From an uncultured Anaerobiospirillum sp. (GTDB lineage Bacteria > Pseudomonadota > Gammaproteobacteria > Enterobacterales > Succinivibrionaceae): DNA of 64,000 bases. The first letter of the stretch is position 1; each line of letters starts with the position of its first letter. The stretch covers positions 1 through 64,000 of the forward strand of contig CALXOW010000008.1 in assembly GCA_944390115.1 (NCBI GenBank), written 5' to 3'. The translations under genes and the position numbers were made by a program. Positions 36,088 to 44,528 of the stretch are shown here, piece by piece. The notes beneath the pieces are model-generated. The model saw only the letters and a program-made list of their open reading frames with translations. It had not been told where the DNA came from and searched no databases.

Positions 36088-38628
36088 GTGACTAAAAATA
36101 TTTATTTTAAAATAATTTTCCTGTTACTGATGTCCTTTTGTAGTTTAATTGTAACAACCAGTTGCTCAACAGTTAACTCATTAGCTTCCTCGGTATCGAA
36201 TACAGTTGATGCATTGGCCTCGATAGTAACAGGTAATTCAAATAACAATAATAAAGTTGATGTTGGAGTGCTTCAACAGAGTTGCGAGATGAATAATGGT
36301 ATAGCATGTGCATATTTAGGATCTTTGTATCTTGTAGGCAATAACGTGCCAAGAGATATTGTTACTGCCAAAAATTTAGCAGAAAAAGGATGTAGTCTTG
36401 GAGATAACTCTGCGTGTGTGGTTCTTGGTTTAATATATTATTATGGCGAAGGAGGAATAGAGCGTGATTTTGCTAAAGCTAAAGATATATTTAAACAGAC
36501 ATGTAATTTTAATGATGAGCCTTCATTGAATTCATGCAGCTATCTTGCTAATATCTATATGATAGAATATGGACAAAACAAAGGAACTAAAGTAAGTCTA
36601 GAAGATACTAAAAATTTAGAGACCGCTAAAATACTATCACAAAGACTTTGTAATCTTAATATTGGTTTAGCTTGCTTTAATTTAGGTATAATGTATCAAA
36701 ATGGGGTGGGTGTACAACAAAATTTAGATAGTGCTTTTGCCGCATACCAAAAAGGATGTCAGTTAAACAATGGTGAAAGCTGTAATAATTTGGCAGATGT
36801 TTATTTTATTAAACAAGATTACAGTAAAGCAATTGATTTGTATAACAAAAGCTGTGATATAAATAATAGAATGAGTTGTGAAAAACTGGGGAATATATAC
36901 GAGCTTGGTTCGGTCACTACTCAAGATTTCACTTTAGCATTAAAGTTTTACAAAAAAGGATGTGATTTAGATTATGGGGCCTCATGTCGTGGATTGGGAA
37001 ATTTATATTTCAATGGAAAAGGTGTAAATAAGGATATTGCTACGGCTATGACTCTATGGCAAAAATCATGCAACCTTAATGACGGTACAGGTTGTGTTAA
37101 TCTTGGATATGCATATGAAGCAGGAATGGCAGGAGCTCGTGATTTTGTAACAGCAAAAACATTATACCAAAAAACTTGCAATGAGTTAAATTCAGGAATT
37201 GGTTGTGCCTACTTGGGCCATCTATATCAAGAGGGTTATGGTGTTACTCACAATTTGTCTACTGCTAAAAGACTATTTCAAAAGGGATGCGATCTTAATG
37301 ATGGTGTGGCCTGCAATTCTCTGGCCTATATATATCAAGCAGCTATTGGTGTAAAACGTAATATAGGTACTGCAACTTCATTATATGAGAAAGCATGTTA
37401 TTTAAATAACTCGCTAGGATGCTTTAATCTGGCAATGCTTTATTTTAACGGTGAGGGTGTAGAACGCGATTTGAATAGTGCACACAACCTGTTGAAAAAT
37501 TCATGTGATATAAATGGTCTTGGTTGTGGATATTTAGGATATCTGTATGAACAAGGTATTGGTGTAATTCGTAATGCAGAAACTGCTAAAAATTTATATC
37601 AAAAAGGCTGTGATTTGTACAACAATAACATATCTTGTAATCAGCTTGGTTTTTATTATATAAACAACAATAATGGGCAAAAACCGGATTTTATAGAATC
37701 CAAAAAATATTTTCAAAAAGCATGTGACCTTTATGAGGGGTCAGCCTGTGCTGTTGTAGGTGAGTTTTATCAAGATGGTGTAGCAGTTAACCGTGACTAT
37801 GATGTTGCTCTCAGCTATTTACAAAAGGGGTGTGAGTTAAATTCAGATTATGCTTGCTTTGCCCTTGGTAGTACATATAACAATGGTAGAGGTGTAGCTC
37901 GTGATTTAGCTCAAGCTAGAAACCTTTATCAAAAAAGCTGCGATATGAACTATGGTTTTGCATGTGCTCTTCTTGGGGAAATGTATCAAAATGGGAATGA
38001 AGTGGTAAAGCGCAGCTTAAAAACCTCTAGAGATTTATATCAAAAAGGTTGTGATTTGAACGTCGGCTATGCTTGTTCTCTTCTTGGTAATTTGTATCAA
38101 GAGGGAATTGGAGTAACTCGCAATTTATCTACTGCTAGAGATCTCTATCAAAAAGGTTGCAACAACAAAGATCCTTCTTCATGTGTATTGCTAGGTCATA
38201 TGTATCGTGATGGTGTTGGTGTATCTGTTGATTCTATTAATGCTAAAAATCTTTATAACATGGCTCAGCAATTATTACAAAAAAGCTGTGATATTAATAT
38301 GGGTTCTGACTGTGGATTGTTAGCTCAGCTTTATAGAGATGGCGTTGGAATAGAACGTGATTTGGATGTTGCTCTAAAATTATACGATAAGGCCTGCAAT
38401 TTAGGTAACAATGAATCATGCCGTCAATTAGAGTTACTCAAAGACAAAGACCATGCTTATAACACCGACCAGGCAACTAGTGCTAATACCGCTATCCTAG
38501 AAGCTCAAGCACAAGAATTACTATATTATCGCGACTATGTCTCTAAAATAGAAAATGAATTGGAGATGGTTAGAGGTTTTGTTCTTGAACGTGAGACAAA
38601 TAGAGATGTGTTTAATTTATCTAAATAA
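36088..38628 (+). CDS. AT-rich Sel1-repeat lipoprotein, large paralogue
   Basis: 846 residues from GTG at 36088 (AAGG 9 bases upstream). The signal peptide (MTKNIYFKIIFLLLMSFCSL) ends in a lipobox TTSC. About twenty Sel1-type repeats follow, each with two cysteines about eight residues apart (CDLNDGVACNSLAYIYQ, GCDLNVGYACSLLGNLYQ). The C-terminal 40 residues are a coiled-coil tail with YVSKIENELEMVRGF and ending RDVFNLSK, shared with the next gene. The DNA is far more AT-rich than everything around it, with many AAT/AAA/TTA codons, which points to recent acquisition. Function unknown; probably a surface or periplasmic scaffold. Confidence 0.87.
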   Translation: MTKNIYFKIIFLLLMSFCSLIVTTSCSTVNSLASSVSNTVDALASIVTGNSNNNNKVDVGVLQQSCEMNNGIACAYLGSLYLVGNNVPRDIVTAKNLAEKGCSLGDNSACVVLGLIYYYGEGGIERDFAKAKDIFKQTCNFNDEPSLNSCSYLANIYMIEYGQNKGTKVSLEDTKNLETAKILSQRLCNLNIGLACFNLGIMYQNGVGVQQNLDSAFAAYQKGCQLNNGESCNNLADVYFIKQDYSKAIDLYNKSCDINNRMSCEKLGNIYELGSVTTQDFTLALKFYKKGCDLDYGASCRGLGNLYFNGKGVNKDIATAMTLWQKSCNLNDGTGCVNLGYAYEAGMAGARDFVTAKTLYQKTCNELNSGIGCAYLGHLYQEGYGVTHNLSTAKRLFQKGCDLNDGVACNSLAYIYQAAIGVKRNIGTATSLYEKACYLNNSLGCFNLAMLYFNGEGVERDLNSAHNLLKNSCDINGLGCGYLGYLYEQGIGVIRNAETAKNLYQKGCDLYNNNISCNQLGFYYINNNNGQKPDFIESKKYFQKACDLYEGSACAVVGEFYQDGVAVNRDYDVALSYLQKGCELNSDYACFALGSTYNNGRGVARDLAQARNLYQKSCDMNYGFACALLGEMYQNGNEVVKRSLKTSRDLYQKGCDLNVGYACSLLGNLYQEGIGVTRNLSTARDLYQKGCNNKDPSSCVLLGHMYRDGVGVSVDSINAKNLYNMAQQLLQKSCDINMGSDCGLLAQLYRDGVGIERDLDVALKLYDKACNLGNNESCRQLELLKDKDHAYNTDQATSANTAILEAQAQELLYYRDYVSKIENELEMVRGFVLERETNRDVFNLSK

Positions 38629-38751
38629 CATTAGTAAGCAAACTCGCTATTTTGAGCAAGATAATGTACTGGCAAATGTTTTGTTCTAGCCCTATCAAGA
38701 GCTGCCACACAACAGATTGTCGCATAACAACACTAACCGAAGGAGTAAATT

Positions 38752-40149
38752 GTGACCAATAAGATAAAGCGCATAAGATATTTACTCGGCACCATATTTT
38801 GTTTGGCTGTTTTGACCAGTTGCACCGCAACCGAGTCTTTAATGGCAACGTTCTCGTCAATATCGCCAGAAGCGCAGTCTTTTCAAGAAAGATGTGAGCT
38901 CGGTGATAGCATGGGCTGCACCCAGCTTGGCATCATGTACGAGAAAGGCGAAGGCGTGGAACAAGATTTAGCGACTGCCAAAAATCTGCTAACCAAAGCC
39001 TGTGAGTTAAATGAAAGCAATGCCTGTGGTTTTTTGGCCTTTATGTACCTTAATGGTGAAGGCGTCGGTTCAGACAGTAGCAAAGCAGCGCAATTGTTAG
39101 AAAAAAGCTGCAACCTAAAGAATGGTCAAGCATGTTTTTCCTTAGGCAATTTGCTCGTTAAAGGTGATAAACTTACCTCTGATTTAACAAAGGGACGCCA
39201 ACTCTTGCAGCAAGGATGCGATCTAAATAATGGTGACGCCTGCGGTAACTTGGCCATGCTCTACTACAACGGCGTAGGTATGTCAGCTGATTATGCTACC
39301 GCCAAGAGGTTACTGGAAAAGAGCTGCGAACTCCAAAGCGGTCAAGGCTGTGGTTTTCTCAGTTTTCTCTACTTTGACAAAAAAGTACCATCATACAATC
39401 CTGTGACCGCACGCAAGTTTGCGCAAATTGGCTGTGACCTAAATGATGCCATGTCCTGTCAGTTTTTGGGCCGACTCTATATCGAAGGCATTGGTGGAAC
39501 CAGTGATCTGAACCAAGGCTTGACTTTAGTAGAGCAAAGCTGTGCCATGGGTGAAGGCGATGCCTGTGCTTATTTGAGCTCACTGCATCACATCGGCCCT
39601 ACCGAAATTCGTAGTAATAGCCTAGCCAAATCTTGGGCTCAAAAGGGATGTGATCTCAATGACGGTGTATCCTGCGCATTGCTTGGCAATCTTTTGCTTG
39701 AAGACAACGCTGCACAAAATATTGGGGAAGTCATTAACGCTTATCACAAGAGCTGTGAGCTCAACATAGGTCTGTCTTGTGCGCTGTTAGCCAATTTCAG
39801 TTCTATTGGGGTGGCACAGCATATTGGAACACCAGAGGCCCTTTTCCAAAAGTCTTGTGATCTTAATTATGGCTTGGGTTGTAGTTCCTTGGCTGAGAGC
39901 TATCTAAATGGCACTGGGGTCAAAAAAGATGTAGCGACTGCTAAACGTCTGTTCAAAAAGGGATGCGAGCTAAATGAGAGTCTTGCCTGTGCTCGACTTG
40001 AACAATTAACCGGTCAACATTATCAAGTTGTTAAAACTTCTGCTCATCAAGATAAATACGTCTCAGAAATGGAGGCGGCTTTGGATGAGATTAAAAATTT
40101 TGTTCTTGATTCGGCGCAATCTCGCGACATCTTCAATTTATCGCTCTAA
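38752..40149 (+). CDS. Sel1-repeat lipoprotein, smaller paralogue
   Basis: 465 residues from GTG at 38752 (AAGGAG upstream). The signal peptide ends in a lipobox LTSC. About eleven cysteine-bearing Sel1 repeats follow (GCTQLGIMYEKGEGVEQDLA, SCDLNYGLGCSSLAESYLNG). The tail YVSEMEAALDEIKNFVLD ... RDIFNLSL matches that of the preceding gene in spacing and end. Base composition is intermediate between the preceding gene and the chromosome. It is probably a tandem relative of the large paralogue and may be co-transcribed with it (123-base gap). Confidence 0.87.
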   Translation: MTNKIKRIRYLLGTIFCLAVLTSCTATESLMATFSSISPEAQSFQERCELGDSMGCTQLGIMYEKGEGVEQDLATAKNLLTKACELNESNACGFLAFMYLNGEGVGSDSSKAAQLLEKSCNLKNGQACFSLGNLLVKGDKLTSDLTKGRQLLQQGCDLNNGDACGNLAMLYYNGVGMSADYATAKRLLEKSCELQSGQGCGFLSFLYFDKKVPSYNPVTARKFAQIGCDLNDAMSCQFLGRLYIEGIGGTSDLNQGLTLVEQSCAMGEGDACAYLSSLHHIGPTEIRSNSLAKSWAQKGCDLNDGVSCALLGNLLLEDNAAQNIGEVINAYHKSCELNIGLSCALLANFSSIGVAQHIGTPEALFQKSCDLNYGLGCSSLAESYLNGTGVKKDVATAKRLFKKGCELNESLACARLEQLTGQHYQVVKTSAHQDKYVSEMEAALDEIKNFVLDSAQSRDIFNLSL

Positions 40150-40517
40150 TCATACAGGAGTTAGTGTTCTTTTTCTAAGATCGAAATCAGGGCAAAGAGT
40201 GCGTTTCTCGTTCAGCTATAACTTGATGAAGGGCTTACTTTAAGGTCTCTTAACAGATTGCTTAAGTGATAGGTTATAGCGTATAAAACCGATGTTTATC
40301 GCCTTTCACGCTAGAGGGGCGTGGGTACTGCGCGCCCTGGCGCGGGCGGTAGCAAGCAGCAAGTCTGACAAAGTTTTGTGATCTGGCCCATAAATATGCA
40401 CTTTTGCAAAAGGCTTTGCTATAATACGCCGTTCAGTGCCCGGACCGCCGCAGGATTAAGGCGTCCGCAGGCAATAATCTCAAAGTACTTTGACATTTTT
40501 TTATTTAGGAGCTATTC
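40150..40517. other. Spacer upstream of rpsT
   Basis: 368 bases without a gene. It holds the rpsT promoter at 40417-40425 and a GC-rich stretch near 40313-40360. No terminator with a T run is evident after the lipoprotein gene. Confidence 0.5.
40417..40425 (+). promoter_or_regulatory. Extended -10 promoter of rpsT
   Basis: TGCTATAAT at 40417-40425 is a perfect -10 box with the extended TG. The 17-base position for -35 reads TGCACT, a weak match. It lies 93 bases before the rpsT start. Confidence 0.7.
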
Positions 40518-40781
40518 GTGCCTAACATTAAGTCTGCTAAGAAGCGCGCTGCCCTCTCCGAGAAGGCTCGTCAACGTAACGTTGCTGCTCGTTCCAAGAT
40601 GCGTACCTTAATCAAGAAGGTTATCGCTGCTTGCGCTGCTAACAACAAGGAAGCTGCTGTTGCTGCTTTCCAGCAGGTTGAGCCAGTATTAGACCGCGCT
40701 GCTTGCAAGGGTTTGATCCACAAGAACAAGGCTGCTCGTCACAAGAGCGACTTAGCCGCCAAGATCAAGGCTTTAGCTTAA
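40518..40781 (+). CDS. rpsT: 30S ribosomal protein S20
   Basis: 87 residues, the standard S20 length. The N-terminus [20 protein letters not shown] and the end [20 protein letters not shown] are diagnostic. S20 binds 16S rRNA early in 30S assembly. The start codon is GTG (40518) with AGGAG six bases upstream. E. coli rpsT uses UUG, and a weak start is part of its autoregulation; a non-AUG start is kept here. Confidence 0.98.
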   Translation: MPNIKSAKKRAALSEKARQRNVAARSKMRTLIKKVIAACAANNKEAAVAAFQQVEPVLDRAACKGLIHKNKAARHKSDLAAKIKALA

Positions 40782-40800
40782 TCAGGCTTACTTGCCGCTG

Positions 40801-40835
40801 CAAGGTCAGGAAAAATCTCATGAGGCCTGACCTTG
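40801..40835 (+). repeat. 10-bp hairpin after rpsT
   Basis: CAAGGTCAGG (40801-40810) pairs with CCTGACCTTG (40826-40835). No Ts follow; it precedes the true terminator by 35 bases. Confidence 0.55.
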
Positions 40836-40869
40836 CTGGCGGTGCCACCACCGCGTTGCTCGGTGGGCT

Positions 40870-40926
40870 AAAATTGGCCGTAGGAGAGTTGCATGCTGCA
40901 GTTCTGCTACGGCCAATTTTTTTTTT
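40870..40926 (+). terminator. Strong rho-independent terminator after rpsT
   Basis: AAAATTGGCCGTAG (40870-40883) pairs perfectly over 14 bp with CTACGGCCAATTTT (40907-40920), with ten Ts from 40917. Confidence 0.92.
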
Positions 40927-40942
40927 CTTGCGCCCCAGCTCA

Positions 40943-41038
40943 GGCGCCGCTGTGAAGTCAGATTAAGGCGCCGTATGGAAGTCTGATCGCGGTGCTGCTG
41001 TTAAGTTAGATCGTGGCGCTGCTGGAAAGTCGGCAACA
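40943..41038 (+). repeat. Four tandem 24-bp repeats, diverged
   Basis: Units at 40943-40966, 40967-40990, 40991-41014 and 41015-41038, each exactly 24 bases. They begin GG(C/T)GC(C/T)G and carry (A/T)AGT followed by GAT or GGC near the end. They lie between the rpsT terminator and the sulfatase gene, within a spacer of 326 bases that has no gene. Confidence 0.75.
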
Positions 41039-41107
41039 TACTTGCAAGGCACAGCAGTTGGGGCTTAGCTTTGCCAGCCTCCAGGTCAATGTGCAGAGGA
41101 TTTAAAC

Positions 41108-42952
41108 ATGCCAGATGTGATTAAGAGTTCTAGACCAAACATCGTTTTCATTCTAACTGATCAGCTCCGAGCCGATTCGTGCGGCTGTTATGGTCAGAAC
41201 CCAGCCATTACGCCGGTTTTAGATTCTCTTGCGGCCCAAGGCGTGAAGTTTAACCATGCCATTGCCGCCCATGGCACCAGCACTGCCGCTCGTGGCATCT
41301 TACAAACCGGTAAACTTGCCTCGGACACCGGCTGCGTGGGCTTAACTAGCACGCTGCCACAAGGCGTTAAGACCTTAGCCCAGTACTTAACTGAGGCCGG
41401 TTATCAGACCGGCTATATCGGTCAATGGCAGCTGGCAGGCAACAAGGCGCTCTGTGATGACAAGGGCAACGTCACCGCTGAACAGGCGGTAGAGCTCAGC
41501 GAGCGCGGCGGCTATACCGGTTTTTGGCGTGCTGCTAACGACTTAGGTAACACCTCAGATAACAACTCAGGCTACGTCTTTGATGAGAACGGCGCCAAGA
41601 TCGAGTTTAATCAGGGCCGTAATGAGGCCTTAGTGGGCTTTGCCACTGACTTCTTGAACCAAGTGGGCTCAGAGCCGTTCTTCTTAACGTTCGCACCATT
41701 TGACCCAATGCCACAGCGCAAGCTCACTCCGATCGATTACCTGCGCCAGATTTATCTCCAGTACACGGAAAAGGTCAGTGCTCGCGAAAAGGCGGCAGAA
41801 GAAAACAATCGCGAGGCCTTAGCCGAGGTGCAAAAGCAAGAGCGCCTCAACAATCCTCAGCTAAAGGCAGAAGCCGAAGCCCGCGAGCGTGAGGAGCAAG
41901 AGCGCGCCCAGCGTAAGGCTCAAGAGCAAGCAGAGGAGCAAGCAGCTGAGCAAGCTAATAAGCAAGGCGCTGAGCAAGACGCCCCAGCAGTGGACGATGA
42001 AAAGGTCAAGAAACTGACCGTAAATGAGAATGAGGCCAGCCACTGGTGCTATCTGTGCTCAGATGAGATTGTTAAGTCGATTCCGCTCAAGTGCCACCCT
42101 CCGGTTGATTCCCAGATTTTCCGCCCAGGCTTACTTTTCGAGTACGACAACTACTTGGGTGAGTGCAAGCAGCTCGATAACGCCTTAGGTGCCCTCGTCG
42201 CCACCTTAAAGGATAAGGGCCTGTACGATAACACCGTGATCATCTTTGCTTCGATGTGCGGTACTTCCTTTAACTCGCGCAACGTCGACTTAAACTGCGC
42301 GACTAAGGATGAGTTCAAGATGCGCACCGGTGGCTGCCACTACGCTACGGTCAAGGTGCCATTAGTGCTGGCCGGTGGCGCAGTTAAGACCTGCCGCCCA
42401 GTTGATGATGTCGTCTCCAACTCCTCCTTAACTCGTACCGTCCTGAGCTTAGCCGGGGTTGAGGTGCCAAGCGATATCGTAGGCGAGGACCTGTTAACTC
42501 TGGCCCATACCGTAGATTCCCCTGAGGCCCAAGGTCCCCAGGGCAAGACCCCAGAAGGTCCAAACGAGCTGAGCTTACCACCACACGAGGGCACTATTAC
42601 TCCAGGTCGCGTCCAGCAAGCCTTAGTGCAGATCTCCGAGAATCGCTTGGGCCGCGCGATCGTCACTGATGAGTTTACTTACTCAATCTGCGCCCCAGAT
42701 GCTGACGCCAGCAGTGACCTGCACGCTGACCACTACAAGGACGACTTCCTCTATGAGGAGTTTAGCGATCCTTATCAGCTCTACAACAAGGTGCTCGACC
42801 GCTTATACATCGACATCAAGCTCAAGCTCAGAGAGCAGCTCTTGGATCTGATTGAGCAGACCGAGCAGATGCGCCCAACCGTCGCCGATGGCGAGCGTTA
42901 CTATCCTCCTATGGACGAGGAAGAAGAGGCCCCAGCTGAGCAGGCTCAATAG
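41108..42952 (+). CDS. Sulfatase family protein, serine-type
   Basis: 614 residues, without a signal peptide, so probably cytoplasmic. The alkaline-phosphatase-like sulfatase fold begins with PNIVFILTDQLRADSCGCYG (metal-binding Asp) and ITPVLDSLAAQGVKFNHA. The catalytic position is S58 in STAAR (58-62), fitting the S-x-A-x-R pattern oxidised to formylglycine by anaerobic radical-SAM maturases. DNTVIIFASMCGTS stands where the usual NTLVIFTSDHG lies, so a normal metal-ligand Asp is replaced; activity is uncertain. Residues about 224-297 are a Glu/Gln/Ala/Lys-rich insertion likely to form a coiled coil. No maturase gene is in the window. Phosphonate or phosphodiester hydrolysis are alternatives within the superfamily. 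Confidence 0.8.
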   Translation: MPDVIKSSRPNIVFILTDQLRADSCGCYGQNPAITPVLDSLAAQGVKFNHAIAAHGTSTAARGILQTGKLASDTGCVGLTSTLPQGVKTLAQYLTEAGYQTGYIGQWQLAGNKALCDDKGNVTAEQAVELSERGGYTGFWRAANDLGNTSDNNSGYVFDENGAKIEFNQGRNEALVGFATDFLNQVGSEPFFLTFAPFDPMPQRKLTPIDYLRQIYLQYTEKVSAREKAAEENNREALAEVQKQERLNNPQLKAEAEAREREEQERAQRKAQEQAEEQAAEQANKQGAEQDAPAVDDEKVKKLTVNENEASHWCYLCSDEIVKSIPLKCHPPVDSQIFRPGLLFEYDNYLGECKQLDNALGALVATLKDKGLYDNTVIIFASMCGTSFNSRNVDLNCATKDEFKMRTGGCHYATVKVPLVLAGGAVKTCRPVDDVVSNSSLTRTVLSLAGVEVPSDIVGEDLLTLAHTVDSPEAQGPQGKTPEGPNELSLPPHEGTITPGRVQQALVQISENRLGRAIVTDEFTYSICAPDADASSDLHADHYKDDFLYEEFSDPYQLYNKVLDRLYIDIKLKLREQLLDLIEQTEQMRPTVADGERYYPPMDEEEEAPAEQAQ

Positions 42953-42977
42953 CTTAGCTGAGCGGGCTCAATAGCAG
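42934..42977 (+). repeat. 22-bp tandem duplication spanning the sulfatase stop codon
   Basis: 42934-42955 and 42956-42977 share AGCTGAGC(A/G)GGCTCAATAGC. The first copy contains the real stop (TAG at 42950-42952). Confidence 0.8.
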
Positions 42978-42994
42978 CTCAAGCCTTAATTAAA

Positions 42995-43033
42995 CCAGCG
43001 CCCGTGACCCTCAGGTTGCGGGCGCTGGCGTTT
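42995..43033. terminator. Terminator between the sulfatase and the convergent lipoprotein gene
   Basis: CCAGCGCCCG (42995-43004) pairs with CGGGCGCTGG (43019-43028), a perfect 10-bp stem. Three Ts follow on the plus strand, and TTTAATT-like bases follow on the minus strand. Confidence 0.65.
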
Positions 43034-43077
43034 AGGGGGTAGGGCCAGCTGGGTCTAGTGGGTAGGGCCTGCTTGGT

Positions 43078-44244
43078 CTAGTTAGTAGCGGCCAACTTGG
43101 TTGGGCTTAATGCCTTGAGGTGTTGCTCCAGCTCCTTGAGGATTTGCTCTTGATGCTCGCGGTAGCTCTCAAGGGAGGCATTGCGCTCTTCCTTGGCTGC
43201 CTTTAAGCCTGCCAAGGCATGGCTGATGTTATCAAGATAATCGCAGATCTGATTGACCTCATCGCCCCTAAAGAAGGCCGTAGGGCGGGTGCACTTTTGA
43301 GCGTGGTATTGCTCGAGCTTTTTGAGCCCGAAGTTGACCTCGGCCTCGATGCCATCGGTCTTGCGCGTGACCTCATTCTTGATACGGGCTACGTAATCGT
43401 CCAATTTGTCTGGATAGGAGGTCACGATATGGTCTTGGTTGGTGCTGTTGTCACGCACCAAGAGACGGCCGTCTTTGAGCCAAATATAGGATAATCCCAC
43501 CGTGTCTGGGCCTTCGAGCAAGCGGTAGGTGCGCTCAATGGTGCTTAAGACGTTATCGTGGGCCTCAAGCAAATCGTGGCTGAAATTAGGATAGGCGATG
43601 ATGTGGGAGCTCTCACCATTTAACAGGTCGAGCACCTTGGTGTAGCTGACAAAGTTGGTGCTGTCCTCAAAGCGATAGCTCAAATCATAGTGGCCATCGG
43701 CCCAGCCCACATCGGAGTAGCCCAAGGTCGAGCTGTGACCTTGGAGCTTGCCATCAACCAGCTTGAGTACACTGGTACCCACCTCACTTTCAGCGCGCAG
43801 CACGCTGTAGCCTAAATAGGTGTAGAGCGCATTAGGCTCGTTAGGCTTGAGCTCAACCAAGAGCTCGGTGGTCTTCTTGCCGTTATCGGTGCGCACCACG
43901 CGCCCTAAACCCACCGCATGACCGTCTTGGCAGGCACCATCCCAGTACAAAGCGACTGTGCCTTGTTCGTTGTTGACTAAGAAAGGCAACAAGCACTTAG
44001 CGCTTTGATTCTTAGGCTGCATCGTCTCATCGTAGATATTGTTTTGATTGAGCTGCGATGACACTTGCTTGATCAGCTCATAATCACTGAGCAAGCGCTG
44101 CTCGATCTGCTGATTGGAGGCCACTTCTAAGGTTGGGCTTGCCTCAGACGCCTCAGGTGTGGTGTCAGTGGTGCTAACGCAACCGGACAAAGCTGTACTC
44201 AGCATGCAGCTGAGGGCAAGAGCTAAGCTTAATTTGTGAGTCAT
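43078..44244 (-). CDS. Lipoprotein of unknown function with a MORN-like motif
   Basis: 388 residues. The signal peptide MTHKLSLALALSCMLSTAL ends in a lipobox LSGC. After a Thr/Glu-rich linker, YWDGACQDGHAVGLGRVV resembles a single MORN repeat (Y-x-G-x-C-x-x-G-x-x-x-G-x-G). Two cysteines at KCTRPTAFF and QICDYL may pair. The last 60 residues are a charged helix likely to form a coiled coil. I do not recognise a named family. A good RBS (AGGAGG on the minus strand) lies before the start. It stands alone, convergent with the sulfatase. Confidence 0.75.
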   Translation of the reverse strand: MTHKLSLALALSCMLSTALSGCVSTTDTTPEASEASPTLEVASNQQIEQRLLSDYELIKQVSSQLNQNNIYDETMQPKNQSAKCLLPFLVNNEQGTVALYWDGACQDGHAVGLGRVVRTDNGKKTTELLVELKPNEPNALYTYLGYSVLRAESEVGTSVLKLVDGKLQGHSSTLGYSDVGWADGHYDLSYRFEDSTNFVSYTKVLDLLNGESSHIIAYPNFSHDLLEAHDNVLSTIERTYRLLEGPDTVGLSYIWLKDGRLLVRDNSTNQDHIVTSYPDKLDDYVARIKNEVTRKTDGIEAEVNFGLKKLEQYHAQKCTRPTAFFRGDEVNQICDYLDNISHALAGLKAAKEERNASLESYREHQEQILKELEQHLKALSPTKLAATN

Positions 44245-44528
44245 AGCAGACCTCCTAAATTGCAGTCAAAGCCTAAGCTCATCTTAGCATGCAAGCTCTA
44301 GGCATGCTCACGCCAGCACCTGGCATAACTTTTTTCCTGGGGCAGGAAACTTTTGGCCGCAGAGCCACTCTAAGAATATGAAAGCAATTTTTACAAAAGC
44401 GTTTTTATCTATCCCGAAGCGGCTCGAGTCTATCCCCTCGAGCCGCTTTTCCATCTGCGCGCAAAGTTATTGACACTGCTTAAGCCGCCCCCTATAGTGG
44501 CCCCAGAACCAATGCTGGGAGGATGGTC
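44245..44528. promoter_or_regulatory. Divergent intergenic region with an orphan plus-strand terminator
   Basis: 284 bases between the lipoprotein gene and the phosphatase gene. TTTCCTG (44333-44339) pairs with CAGGAAA (44343-44349) and is followed by CTTTT. AAGCGGCTCGAG (44417-44428) pairs perfectly with CTCGAGCCGCTT (44437-44448) and is followed by Ts. Nothing on the plus strand upstream needs a terminator here, so a small RNA ending at about 44450 is possible. Confidence 0.45.
44470..44498 (+). promoter_or_regulatory. Sigma-70 promoter for the histidine phosphatase gene
   Basis: TTGACA at 44470-44475 and TATAGT at 44493-44498 with a 17-base spacer, the best promoter in the window. The start codon is 30 bases further on. 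Confidence 0.85.

Noticed and set aside
40703-40966. 87-codon frame overlapping rpsT and its terminator
   Set aside because: It is an out-of-frame shadow of rpsT that reads through a strong terminator hairpin.
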